Notes under the pieces: generated by a model
What the model saw: the letters and a program-made list of their open reading frames with translations, nothing else
Database searches by the model: none
Told to the model about the DNA's origin: nothing
Shown here: in pieces, positions 1-8,319 of the stretch
Numbering within the stretch: the stretch's first letter is position 1
Layout: every line of letters starts with the position of its first letter
IMG/VR virus record: IMGVR_UViG_3300017737_000025
Span: 1 to 37,383 of that record
From: a virus
Length of the DNA: 37,383 nucleotides
Direction: 5' to 3' (one strand)
Program-made: the position numbers and the translations under genes

Positions 1-151
1 AATTATTCTGAACATCTAAAATTCCACCAGATATTTCTAATGATTTGTAATACTCTTCAAAGAATTTTACAAAAGTAGGAAACTCATCAACAATAAAACT
101 TGGTAGTTGTTGATCTACTAAGTCTGAGATAGTTAATTTGTTGAAATTCAT
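1..151 (-). CDS. N-terminus of a large virion/baseplate protein (truncated by window edge)
   Basis: An open frame starts with ATG at 151 and runs off the left edge (50 codons seen). The N-terminus has the pattern DLVDQQLPSFIVDEFPTF followed by VKFF and EEYY. This Q-L-P-x-F-I ... P-x-F-V-x-F-F ... YY signature opens several large structural proteins of T4-like cyanophages that follow gene 6. The start is one base after the gp6 stop, so it is co-transcribed with gp25 and gp6 from the late promoter at 2435-2442. A gp7-like wedge protein is the natural expectation from position, but only the first 50 residues are visible, so this is inference. Confidence 0.8.
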   Translation of the reverse strand, partial: MNFNKLTISDLVDQQLPSFIVDEFPTFVKFFEEYYKSLEISGGILDVQNN

Positions 152-152
152 T

Positions 153-2006
153 TTACGCTACTTCTTTGAATATTGAGAAAGTACTATCTTGTAGTTCAAG
201 GTTTAAATAAACCTCTCGGACTGCAGTGATGTCATCATTTCGTGGTACTGCAGTAATGAAAATATTATTGTCTGCATCAGTACCACTAATAATCTGAAGT
301 GAATTTATAATCACTTTTCCTTCGTCATAATTGACATTACCAACATCATCAATCAAGACTACCTTATCTGCAGTAATAGGATCAATACTATATATTCTTA
401 TTGTTCCGTCCTCTATATTTTCAAAATATGCATCAACGTTCTCATACCCACTAATTCTAAATTTAGTGCTAGTAATCGTCGGTGTACCATCACAAAATTT
501 TGCAAATGGATTTACATAGCACAAAAGATATTGAGCTTTAGTATTAATTGCGGGAACTAATTTTTTTCTAAGACGAAACTCAGTATTATTGCCAGTAATA
601 GATTCTTGAGCAGAATCAATTACTGTAGTAACTTTACTTTTCCTAATAAGACCGCCAAACTTACTAAGATCTGCAGATTCATCATATTGAGTAAGATTAT
701 CAATAACTAAATTTCTAAGTTGCTCTGCAGTTAAATTTGTTTGAGTTTGGTTATAAAAAAGTTTAGATACTATTAAAACCTCAACAATAGAGGGGTCAAC
801 AATGATAGGAGTTACTGAAGCAACAGTAAATTTCTTTAATTTTGTTAAAATATCATTTTTTGTTGAATTACTCAAAATATCACTATATTTTGGTTTGATC
901 GCAATTTTTACACGACCATATTCAGGTGGTTCTTCAGTTTCTCCACCATATACAATAATATCTGCAATTGCAGAATAAAGGTTTTGTGTAATTATTTTAT
1001 AATCTTCTAGTGTTACTGCTCTATTTTGTGCAGAATAGAATTTTGGGGCATTTGCTTTAATCAAGTCATCAGACTCAATGCTATCGCCACCAGTACTGCC
1101 AGATTTTACACTAACTCCAATTCCTGTTAAAATACGAGAACTTTCTTCATCATAAATTTCCCCAGAAAATACAAAATTCTTAATATCATTACCAGTTTCA
1201 CCAGATGATGTTAAGTACGAAACTTCAATTACCTGACCATCCTTCAAACCTTTTCCAAGAACACCATCACCAAAAATTAATTCATATCTACTATCATCAA
1301 TCTCCTGCACAAAGAAAACGGGATCATTTGCAGTTGTATCTAAAATATTAGATACTTTTTCAAAAATTTCTTTATTAGATGAATTTGCATTTTCTCTTGC
1401 TGATACTCTAATTGTTTCAGTATCAATATTTGCCGTTGGAATTACAAATTTTTGATTTGGGATTGTATTATCCACAACAAATGTAAATGTTAAGTAAACG
1501 CCCTCGGTAATATCCAAATTACGAGCATCACTTCTATTACTAATGTAACAAATATTGTTGATAACCGGACTTACAGCGTCTTCTAGTATTGCAAATTGAA
1601 AGGTTTCTGATCTAGCATCTGGATTTGATGCAATAAAACTGTTTCCTTTCTTTAATGTAAGAAATCTAGGCACCAGTCTTTGGTCAATTGCAGCGACTGA
1701 GCTAAAGTCAATTTTTAACTCTAAAACAGCAGTAGATGAAGTTCTAGATTTTGCAGTATACCCCAACTGCTTCGCAATTCTTACAATATTGTCCCTTAAT
1801 GACGCCGACGACAAGAAATTTTCATTAACTGCCATCGTTGTATTGAAAGCAGTATAATAAGTATTATATGCTAAGAGGTCAACAACTGATGACAGAGTTG
1901 ACCCTTCAAAATCATAATCGGTAAAAGCAGTATTACGCCTCAAGTATTCAACCAGAGCAGATCTGATATCAGCGTAATCTAGAGAACTAACTTGTGCAAA
2001 TGCCAT
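153..2006 (-). CDS. 6: Baseplate wedge protein gp6
   Basis: A 617-aa protein recognised as T4-type gp6. In T4, gp6 dimers join neighbouring wedges into the inner baseplate ring and change shape when the tail contracts. The N-terminal stretch (about residues 1-90, with LLAYNTYYTAFN and a cluster of aromatic residues) and the central baseplate-J-like part (about 220-360, with GDGVLGKGLKDG, the TGGDS loop and RAVTLEDYK) are typical. Length matches cyanophage gp6. It begins 3 bases after gp25 stops, and the next wedge gene begins 1 base after its own stop, giving a compact late operon. No frame damage is visible. Confidence 0.95.
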   Translation of the reverse strand: MAFAQVSSLDYADIRSALVEYLRRNTAFTDYDFEGSTLSSVVDLLAYNTYYTAFNTTMAVNENFLSSASLRDNIVRIAKQLGYTAKSRTSSTAVLELKIDFSSVAAIDQRLVPRFLTLKKGNSFIASNPDARSETFQFAILEDAVSPVINNICYISNRSDARNLDITEGVYLTFTFVVDNTIPNQKFVIPTANIDTETIRVSARENANSSNKEIFEKVSNILDTTANDPVFFVQEIDDSRYELIFGDGVLGKGLKDGQVIEVSYLTSSGETGNDIKNFVFSGEIYDEESSRILTGIGVSVKSGSTGGDSIESDDLIKANAPKFYSAQNRAVTLEDYKIITQNLYSAIADIIVYGGETEEPPEYGRVKIAIKPKYSDILSNSTKNDILTKLKKFTVASVTPIIVDPSIVEVLIVSKLFYNQTQTNLTAEQLRNLVIDNLTQYDESADLSKFGGLIRKSKVTTVIDSAQESITGNNTEFRLRKKLVPAINTKAQYLLCYVNPFAKFCDGTPTITSTKFRISGYENVDAYFENIEDGTIRIYSIDPITADKVVLIDDVGNVNYDEGKVIINSLQIISGTDADNNIFITAVPRNDDITAVREVYLNLELQDSTFSIFKEVA

Positions 2007-2009
2007 TGA

Positions 2010-2414
2010 TTATATCTTTGATGAGGAAGTTAACGATAATGTAGTACTGAATATTTGTGCCGAAGTGTCTGGAATAATATAATCAATTTGTATATCATAA
2101 GTATATTCCGCTTCATTCAAATCCACTAACACTTCTATTAAGTTAACTCTTGGTTCATATGTAGAGATTAAGTTTGACACTTCATCTTTAAGTGAACCAG
2201 CGGTAGCAAAATCAAAAGGTTCAAATAACAAATCAGGAATTCCACTACCAAATGTTGCATCAAAAAATTTTTCACCCTTTCTGTACGAAAATAAGTTAAG
2301 GAGAGATCTCTTAATAGCATTCTCATCTTTGAGAATATTGAGATCTTTCTTCAACGGGTTAATTTTGAATGTAAAACTCAGGTCCTTATAGGATCTTGAC
2401 GGATTTAACGCCAT
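2010..2414 (-). CDS. 25: Baseplate wedge protein gp25 (T4 gp25 / GpW / lysozyme-like family)
   Basis: A 134-aa protein of the gp25 family, the conserved core wedge subunit of contractile tails that starts sheath assembly on the baseplate. Visible family features are the NLFSYRKGEKFFDATFGSGI block (about residues 41-60), which includes the conserved R-x-G-E motif, followed by LLFEPFD and an alternating beta-strand C-terminus. It is the first gene behind a perfect T4-type late promoter whose octamer lies 21 bp upstream of the ATG, and gp6 follows after 3 bases. The gp25-gp6 order is the same as in other T4-like cyanophages. Confidence 0.95.
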   Translation of the reverse strand: MALNPSRSYKDLSFTFKINPLKKDLNILKDENAIKRSLLNLFSYRKGEKFFDATFGSGIPDLLFEPFDFATAGSLKDEVSNLISTYEPRVNLIEVLVDLNEAEYTYDIQIDYIIPDTSAQIFSTTLSLTSSSKI

Positions 2415-2434
2415 TTGATAGTAGATTTTTCAAT

Positions 2435-2442
2435 TATTTATA
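2435..2442 (-). promoter_or_regulatory. T4-type late promoter (TATAAATA) for gp25-gp6
   Basis: The minus strand reads TATAAATA, an exact match to the T4 late -10 element read by the gp55 sigma factor. It sits 21 bp before the gp25 ATG in the short gap after the upstream oxygenase gene. No -35 is expected for this class. Confidence 0.85.
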
Positions 2443-2451
2443 GTGGTTATT

Positions 2452-3048
2452 TCAACCTAAAGATAAATTGAATGCTATTGAGATTCTATTCTCGGAATTA
2501 TTGTTAATATTTACTTTATGCAACATGTCTGAAGGGAAAAAAACCATTTCTCCAGAAACTGCAGTTAAGTCCCATCCAACAGTATATCTATACTGTTCTC
2601 TTACTGAGTCAGTTACCTTACTAAGCCATTTAAAATTAGAATATGCGGAATTATTAATAACAGTTAAATCTCCAGACTCGGGAGGAGCATCTATCCAAAA
2701 AACACCAGCAATATCGCAATCTGGATGAATATGACATTCATTAAAAGAATCTTTAGCATTGACATTAATCCAAGCACCTTTTAATAAAAGTTTATAACCT
2801 GGATTGAAAACATTGGATAATGCTTTCTTTGAGTGCTGCATCACAAATCTTGCATACTTAGAAAATTCTGATTTTTCAAAAGTATATACATCAGACTGCC
2901 ATCCTCCAACATTTGATTTTTTGACACCCTCATTTCGCTCCATCTCACAATAAATTGCTTTAATTAAGGGTTCTTTTATACCATCAAATTCAGGTTTAGT
3001 ATCATGTTTTACAATTAGTGACGGAAAAATTGATATAACCTCAGTCAT
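2452..3048 (-). CDS. 2OG-Fe(II) oxygenase, TIGR02466/2OG-FeII_Oxy_5-like
   Basis: A 198-aa member of the double-stranded beta-helix oxygenases that couple 2-oxoglutarate decarboxylation to substrate oxidation, usually hydroxylation. The core reads CHIHPDCDIAGVFWID (H106, H108, D110), then MVFFPSDMLHKV (H177 as the distal metal ligand), then NRISIAFN (R188 as the 2OG carboxylate binder). The substrate cannot be inferred. The C-terminal end lies just upstream of the gp25 late promoter, and the start overlaps the small 44-aa ORF by 8 bases. It is one of eight such oxygenases in this window and the only one placed among baseplate genes, suggesting late or read-through expression. Confidence 0.88.
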   Translation of the reverse strand: MTEVISIFPSLIVKHDTKPEFDGIKEPLIKAIYCEMERNEGVKKSNVGGWQSDVYTFEKSEFSKYARFVMQHSKKALSNVFNPGYKLLLKGAWINVNAKDSFNECHIHPDCDIAGVFWIDAPPESGDLTVINNSAYSNFKWLSKVTDSVREQYRYTVGWDLTAVSGEMVFFPSDMLHKVNINNNSENRISIAFNLSLG

Positions 3049-3175
3049 CTACCTTTTTACGGTCATTTCCCTTTTCTTTTACTTTTTTAAGGAGTCTATC
3101 GGACTCAATTTGAGTAATTAGAGTCATCCCAGACTTAATAAAGTCTTTACTTCGGTCAGTCGGTGAGTTTCCCAT
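3041..3175 (-). CDS. Small basic/polar hypothetical protein (44 aa)
   Basis: This 44-codon frame starts MGNSPTDRSKDF and ends in a lysine-rich tail. It overlaps the preceding gene by 20 bases and the following oxygenase start by 8 bases, which fits the overlap style of this operon. No family is recognised. The amphipathic middle (MTLITQIESDRLLKKVKEK) predicts a short helix. The case for a real gene rests on frame continuity and on its exact fit between two neighbours. Confidence 0.55.
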   Translation of the reverse strand: MGNSPTDRSKDFIKSGMTLITQIESDRLLKKVKEKGNDRKKVDD

Positions 3176-3638
3176 TAGTTTTTTGTGTGTTTTTTACAGT
3201 AGTGTAGTCATTGCCGAGGATTTCTTGCATCATAGCATCATTCCAATGCTCATAGTATCCAGATTTTGCCAAGATTTCACGGTGTTGACGCAATTTTGCC
3301 TTAGTTTGAGACATGATAAGGTTATATTTGCCATTATTTGTCTGAACACCATTAATGAAGGTGTTATAGTTAGCACAATCTTCTAAAAATACCCATTCTG
3401 GGTAAATTGTGTTATAAATTTCACACCACATTTGAATAGCATTAACGTCCAAATAGTCTTCAACGACAAAAATGACGATATCACACCCATCAGTAGGTAT
3501 AATATCGTCAATCGGCACTTCTATGATCTTATATGTAGCAGAGTGAGAGTAAGGGCAGACTGCAAAATTACCTAGTTCAGGGCGAACTTCAGAAATTTTA
3601 GCAATCCATTCCTTAATGTGCTCTTCACTCTTCTTCAT
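3156..3638 (-). CDS. Conserved cyanophage hypothetical protein (160 aa)
   Basis: A 160-aa protein with no recognised catalytic motif. It has a CPYSHSATYKI segment near residue 28 with a single exposed Cys-Pro, then two acidic/aromatic blocks (DIVIFVVEDYLD and EWVFLEDCANYNTF), and a helical C-terminus rich in K, R and Q that includes REILAKSGYYEHW. The composition is that of a soluble alpha/beta protein. It lies in the small-ORF string between the adhesin and the baseplate genes and overlaps its upstream neighbour by 14 bases. The name gp53 or gp33 might be guessed from position, but no signature supports either. Confidence 0.75.
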   Translation of the reverse strand: MKKSEEHIKEWIAKISEVRPELGNFAVCPYSHSATYKIIEVPIDDIIPTDGCDIVIFVVEDYLDVNAIQMWCEIYNTIYPEWVFLEDCANYNTFINGVQTNNGKYNLIMSQTKAKLRQHREILAKSGYYEHWNDAMMQEILGNDYTTVKNTQKTNGKLTD

Positions 3639-3741
3639 TTGATTCAGTTGATTCAGTTTCTTTGTCTGGATGATCTTGATCTGCAGGTCTACGTCCTACA
3701 ACATAACCATAAGACTTTGGTGCTGGTGTTTCTTCGCTCAT
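3625..3741 (-). CDS. Small acidic-tailed hypothetical protein (38 aa)
   Basis: A 38-codon frame starting MSEETPAPKSYGYVVGRRPAD and ending in an E/S/T-rich acidic tail. The ATG is shared with the stop of the upstream 47-aa gene (ATGA overlap), and its end overlaps the next gene by 14 bases, so it is translationally coupled on both sides. The low-complexity tail suggests disorder. No function is recognised. Confidence 0.6.
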   Translation of the reverse strand: MSEETPAPKSYGYVVGRRPADQDHPDKETESTESNEEE

Positions 3742-3881
3742 TTTCCTTGTCCTCGGTAGCGTTTCTTAGCTCCATTACGAGAGCTTGCACTATATTTAGT
3801 ATGCTTACCATACCCCTGACGAGATTTCTTGGGTTGTGACTCAATATTTTCGTTACCGTTAAGAGATTTGGTGCGTGCCAT
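3738..3881 (-). CDS. Small very basic conserved protein (47 aa)
   Basis: A 47-aa protein beginning MARTKSLNGNENIESQPKKS and ending KKRYRGQGK. Almost a third of the residues are K or R, with Y and G spaced through the C-terminal half, which suggests nucleic-acid binding or packing inside the virion. I recognise the pattern as a recurrent small ORF of T4-like cyanophages, without an assigned function. It is first behind the sigma70-like promoter at 3905-3933 and is coupled by ATGA to the next gene. Confidence 0.72.
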   Translation of the reverse strand: MARTKSLNGNENIESQPKKSRQGYGKHTKYSASSRNGAKKRYRGQGK

Positions 3882-3904
3882 GAATGTTTTAAATGTACTT
3901 TGAT

Positions 3905-3933
3905 ATTATAACACAGAAATTATGCTTGGGCAA
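3905..3933 (-). promoter_or_regulatory. Sigma70-like promoter (TTGCCC-17-TATAAT)
   Basis: Minus strand: -35 TTGCCC at 3933-3928, 17-bp spacer, perfect -10 TATAAT at 3910-3905, 24 bp before the ATG at 3881. The -35 and part of the spacer lie in the last codons of the adhesin gene. Seen directly; activity is inferred. Confidence 0.6.
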
Positions 3934-6900
3934 CACTGATGATTTGGATTTGTGGTGAACCTGCTTCATTTCCATAGGAGGTGTTACTAACTGTTACCTC
4001 AGCAGGACTATTTGCATTTTGGGCGGGAGTCGGTAAACCACCGATGTAAGATGCCCCACCGCCACCACCACCGCCAAAGTAACCTCCAGCATTAAACTCT
4101 AAATCCCAGCCGCCACCACCGCCGCCACCGCCGTAGTAACCAAACCCACCAGCACCACCATCACCATCAGTTCCACTACCACCTCCTCCAGATGAGAAGA
4201 ATGCACCGTCGCCTCCTTTACTACCAGAATATCCATCACTAGATCCGGGTTGTCCTCCATTACCACCTTGACCACTTTTATAACCGTTCACAATTCCTCC
4301 AGTACCACCATAAGAATTATTTAAATTTGATCCAACAGAACCACTGGGTAATCCAGCATTTCCTCCTGCTGCAGGGTTTGGTCTTGATGGATGACCGTTA
4401 CCCGTTCTATCTGGACCTGGATTACTTTCGTATCCACCCTCCGCTGCAAGCATAATGCATTTATTTCCTGTGGCAGATGTTCCATAGAATACTGCTGCAT
4501 ACCTATTAGTATAATGAAGTAGATATGATTGTCCTGCTTCCGCAGTAAATGTTCCTTCAACATAACCACCAGTACCTCCATTGCCAGATGGAGTATTACC
4601 ACGAAGTTTTACAGTAACATTGTAATCAATTGCTGATGGAGTTAAAAATACAGATTCAGTCAATGTTTTTGTGGACGAAAGATTAGAGATATTTTCAACT
4701 GTTGCGCTGTCAACACCAGTAATAGATAATGCTCCAGGAATAACCATTGAAATAACTACAAGACCATCTTGATTACTACCACCACGACCACTAACATATC
4801 CAGCAACTGTTGTCCCAGGAGGAGAGGAACCACCAGCAGATCCTACATTGCCATTTTGCTTATCGGATGATGGAAGAGTGACAGATCCTGATCCACCACC
4901 GCCTCCACCACCAGTGCAGTTAGAGGTGTCATATCCACCGCCTCCTCCGCCACCATATAGTCCACCGCCGCCACCGCCGCCACGGTTACCCTGATTCCTT
5001 CCTGAACCACCAGGAGCGCCGCCACCACTTTGACCATTAGATCCACCTCCACCGTCTCTATCATTAGATGATCCGCCCGATCCACCAGAGTTGCCACCAC
5101 CGGCAAAACCATTGTTAGGACCGCTACCAACACCACCACTACCAGAACCCGCTACACCACCATATCCACCTTGTCCATTCTGACCAGCACCACCGCCTCC
5201 ACCTACGATTACGTGATCCTGCTGATAATAAATATCAGATCCTTGACCACCACGACCAGCACCATATCCTGCTTGACCATTAGGTGAACCCTGACCAGAA
5301 GTACCCACAAATACACGTATACTATTGGTATCATATTCACCAGGAGCATAACTTCCTGTGAGCAGCACTGTGCCCCTAGCATGTGCGCCTGTACCCCCAC
5401 TAAAACTTCCTGTGGGGCATTCACCAGTGCCTTCACCCCCAGCACCCCATATAGCATAAGTAAACTCAGTTGCACTATCAGGAACTGGAATAGTAGTTGA
5501 ACCAGTTTGTGTAATAGTATATGTCTGTGAACCAGAAGATGTGAACAATGTCACAACTTCTTCTGTAATTTTACTAGCACAGAAATTATTTTCAAGTTTA
5601 CAACGATACCTATCGTTATTATTAGAATTTGTTAGTGTTGGTGTGGTGTAACTTGCACTTGTAGCACCACGAATATCAGAGAATGCATTTTGTCCAGATC
5701 CTCGCTTTTGCCACTGATATGAAACTGTCTGTCCAGAAATACCACTAACTGTTGCTACAACATTAAAAGTTGCTGTTCCTGATTGCAAAACAACAGAACT
5801 TGGTTGAGTAGTTATATCAATAAATGATGCTTCAATTACAATCCTAGAATTCTGCTGTGCATTACCAGCACTACCACGATTAGGATGACTAGATCCACCA
5901 AACACTCCAGTAGTTCCAGTTGCAGTAGAATGAATAAAACCAGCTCCTCCTGCACCACCACCACCAGATTGTGGTCCTCTACCAGGATTACTGCTTCCAT
6001 TATACCCATCATATCCACCAGCACCGCCACCGCCACCATAATATCCTCCTCCACCACCACCGCCTCCGGCAGCAGCGTATGATCCAGAATTATTTCCTCC
6101 TCTTCCACCTGATAGAGTAGAACCATTCTTACCATTAGTACTACCCCCAGATGATGTGCTACCACCTGTTCCTCCTAATGATTGAGTAGCACCATATCCC
6201 CCTTTAGCAGAAATTACTGATGATGTACTACTAAATCCATCAGACCCTGTTGTACCACCACCTGCACCACCAGTAACTTTTGCAGTTCCAGTATGAGGAT
6301 AAGATCCTTGCACAGTATAATACTGTGTACATGGATATGAAATTGTTCGTGTATCTTGATGAGTAATAGTCCAATAAACAGTAGAAACAAAACTTCTATA
6401 ATTTCCAGCATCATTTCTACGGAATGCCAGAACCATCCATGCCGAAGTTCTAGTTATTTGTGAATAATCAGGACTAAACCCAGGACAGAGACCACCACCG
6501 GCAGTACAACCATTTGTACTTATCTGCAAAATATAGTTGCTGCTAGGCATAGGACTATCAAATCCAATAATATAATATCTTGAAGGTGGAGCGACAGTGT
6601 ATATGACACTGGTATTGCCGTACCACGCTAAATATGCATCTCTTCGGTTCGCATTATCATATGAGTGAGCCCAACTACCACTTTTAGTAACACTATTGTC
6701 AATTGTTTGATAACAGGTACTTTGATATGATTGTTGATAAGAGTAAGCATATTGGATTGGTTGCTGACTACCTCCACAAGTAGATGACGTGTTAAGACTA
6801 GAACCACCAGCACCGCCTGCAATGGCAAGAGCATTAGCATGTGATACCGAAGTATCAAAGATACCTGCATACCCTCCTCCTGCCTCTGCATAGCGTCCAG

Positions 6901-8017
6901 AGTCTGATGATCCTGCTGCACCACCCCCTGCATTCATTTTAAGTGCTAGAACATCGGCACCAGAAATAGGAATGTCTGCATCAGTGTATCCACCCTTAGT
7001 ATCACATCTACCCTGACCCCAAAGGTGAGTACTAATCTTACTACGATCATTTTCTAATGATGTAATGCTATAATCAGTAGCAGTAGATGGATCAAATACT
7101 AAAGAACCATCTTTTTCAAAACTCCAGAACTCAACACCATTGAGTGCTGGTTGGATTCTAAAGTCAGCACCACTGACTGCCATGGTAACTGCACTGCTAG
7201 TGGTATCAGGTGCATTAGAATTACTAAAAATAACTCTATATTGATCACCATTATTGTCAGTACTTTGATTTGATGTCGTATATGACACCGTAGACCCACT
7301 AGATTGTCCTGTGCCATTAGCACCGACAATATCTGTGAATAAAGTTGTTCCTGATAACTTAACCTGCCATTGAAAATCAAAGGTGCCACTAGTAATTGTG
7401 GCAACTGCTTCAAAAGTTTTTGGAGATCCCTGTGGGATAACAATTCCCAAAATTGGTTGTGTAGTGATCTCTATCTTTCTAGTCACAGTTAATGTCGCAC
7501 TGTTTGAATCCTTTGGAGATGTAACTGCATCTACATGAAAAACTTGACAACGATATTCATCATTATTGTCTGCTGCTACTGTTACTCCAGATCCAACTGT
7601 AAATGTAGGGTTTGTTTCACCAGCAATATCAGTAAATGACCCACCAGATACTTTTTTCTGCCACTGAAATGTTAGTAAATTTACATTAAGTCTATTTACA
7701 TTAACCTCAGTAGATAATAAAAATGTTTTTGCTTCATCTTCAACTACATCAATTGATGAAGGAGATACAAGAATTGAATTGATTGACTTTACTAGATTCT
7801 CAATAGACCCAGGTGCTCCACCTTCTCCCGCCCCTGCCCCTGAGGGAGGATTGTTTGGATTAGCAAAAGCACTACCAGAGGCAACTTGTCCTACAGCAAT
7901 ATCTTGAGCACTCACATTATAGTAATCAACAGGATGAGTCTTCCCCAAGGCGACACGGCGATCCTTGGGGATTAATCTATTTTGATTACTATATGGTTCG
8001 TGATGGTGCTTTCTCAT
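3920..8017 (-). CDS. Giant Ig-like / poly-glycine adhesin (tail-fibre-type receptor-binding protein)
   Basis: A 1365-aa virion protein with a modular build: short N-terminus (1-80); Ig-like domain 1 (about 85-180, W119 ... YRC); Ig-like domain 2 (about 181-283, FQWQ ... YRV); first glycine-rich module with Cys/Tyr-rich inserts (about 300-730); Ig-like domain 3 (about 733-830, YQWQ ... YRC); then two further glycine-rich modules (about 835-1098 and 1130-1365). The glycine modules contain runs of seven to eight Gly interrupted by Y, W or A and ending in SYIGG-like turns. This resembles the Gly_rich sandwich of ALK/LTK receptors and, in principle, the polyglycine-II tip of T2-type gp38 adhesins. 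It follows the PAAR gene by an ATGA overlap. A role in host binding is inferred. Shadow frames through the glycine codons are not genes. Confidence 0.85.
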   Translation of the reverse strand: MRKHHHEPYSNQNRLIPKDRRVALGKTHPVDYYNVSAQDIAVGQVASGSAFANPNNPPSGAGAGEGGAPGSIENLVKSINSILVSPSSIDVVEDEAKTFLLSTEVNVNRLNVNLLTFQWQKKVSGGSFTDIAGETNPTFTVGSGVTVAADNNDEYRCQVFHVDAVTSPKDSNSATLTVTRKIEITTQPILGIVIPQGSPKTFEAVATITSGTFDFQWQVKLSGTTLFTDIVGANGTGQSSGSTVSYTTSNQSTDNNGDQYRVIFSNSNAPDTTSSAVTMAVSGADFRIQPALNGVEFWSFEKDGSLVFDPSTATDYSITSLENDRSKISTHLWGQGRCDTKGGYTDADIPISGADVLALKMNAGGGAAGSSDSGRYAEAGGGYAGIFDTSVSHANALAIAGGAGGSSLNTSSTCGGSQQPIQYAYSYQQSYQSTCYQTIDNSVTKSGSWAHSYDNANRRDAYLAWYGNTSVIYTVAPPSRYYIIGFDSPMPSSNYILQISTNGCTAGGGLCPGFSPDYSQITRTSAWMVLAFRRNDAGNYRSFVSTVYWTITHQDTRTISYPCTQYYTVQGSYPHTGTAKVTGGAGGGTTGSDGFSSTSSVISAKGGYGATQSLGGTGGSTSSGGSTNGKNGSTLSGGRGGNNSGSYAAAGGGGGGGGYYGGGGGAGGYDGYNGSSNPGRGPQSGGGGAGGAGFIHSTATGTTGVFGGSSHPNRGSAGNAQQNSRIVIEASFIDITTQPSSVVLQSGTATFNVVATVSGISGQTVSYQWQKRGSGQNAFSDIRGATSASYTTPTLTNSNNNDRYRCKLENNFCASKITEEVVTLFTSSGSQTYTITQTGSTTIPVPDSATEFTYAIWGAGGEGTGECPTGSFSGGTGAHARGTVLLTGSYAPGEYDTNSIRVFVGTSGQGSPNGQAGYGAGRGGQGSDIYYQQDHVIVGGGGGAGQNGQGGYGGVAGSGSGGVGSGPNNGFAGGGNSGGSGGSSNDRDGGGGSNGQSGGGAPGGSGRNQGNRGGGGGGGLYGGGGGGGYDTSNCTGGGGGGGSGSVTLPSSDKQNGNVGSAGGSSPPGTTVAGYVSGRGGSNQDGLVVISMVIPGALSITGVDSATVENISNLSSTKTLTESVFLTPSAIDYNVTVKLRGNTPSGNGGTGGYVEGTFTAEAGQSYLLHYTNRYAAVFYGTSATGNKCIMLAAEGGYESNPGPDRTGNGHPSRPNPAAGGNAGLPSGSVGSNLNNSYGGTGGIVNGYKSGQGGNGGQPGSSDGYSGSKGGDGAFFSSGGGGSGTDGDGGAGGFGYYGGGGGGGGWDLEFNAGGYFGGGGGGGASYIGGLPTPAQNANSPAEVTVSNTSYGNEAGSPQIQIISVAQA

Positions 8018-8319
8018 ATCATAAACACATTAGGCGATCCTACAATAATTGGAAATGTGCCGGTGATACCTAATGCTAGATCACCCAGACGTTCAGCACC
8101 TAGTACATTAGTAAATATTTTTGGCGATGATGTAATCACAGGTGCAACATGAGTCGTACAACACTTGGGGCAAGGAACAATCTCTAAGTATGGTGCTGTG
8201 ACATCAGAGATCCTACTTGCTGACCTGCCATTTATAAAGACATTAAAAGCCCCGGTTGCTTGCACAGGAGTGTTGCAACGATTTAAGTATACGTGACCAA
8301 TTGTACTTGCGGCTCTCAT
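8014..8319 (-). CDS. PAAR-domain spike-tip protein (gp5.4-like)
   Basis: A 101-aa protein with a PAAR-type fold. This small metal-binding cone sharpens the tip of the gp5/VgrG spike in contractile machines (T4 gp5.4). The sequence shows NVFINGRSASRISDVT, a Cys/His metal cluster (C50, C53, C54, H57), then SSPKIFTNVLGAERLGDLA and GTFPIIVGSPNVFM, all diagnostic of phage PAAR proteins. Length is normal. It shares one base with the upstream stop (TAATG) and overlaps the adhesin by four. Grouping tip and adhesin in one operon suggests they are made together late. Confidence 0.92.
   Translation of the reverse strand: MRAASTIGHVYLNRCNTPVQATGAFNVFINGRSASRISDVTAPYLEIVPCPKCCTTHVAPVITSSPKIFTNVLGAERLGDLALGITGTFPIIVGSPNVFMI

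Noticed and set aside
331-519. Plus-strand ORF of 62 aa inside gp6
   Set aside because: It lies wholly inside the gp6 frame, has no start signal, and is a shadow of AT-rich coding sequence.
4843-5139. Minus-strand 98-aa ORF of V, L, A, G residues (and similar ones at 5209, 5836, 6214, 6628, 7099)
   Set aside because: These are frame-shifted readings of the glycine and Ig codons of the 1365-aa adhesin. Composition is low-complexity and they have no separate start signals.
5885-6082. Plus-strand Ser/Thr-rich ORF
   Set aside because: A reverse-strand shadow of the glycine codons.
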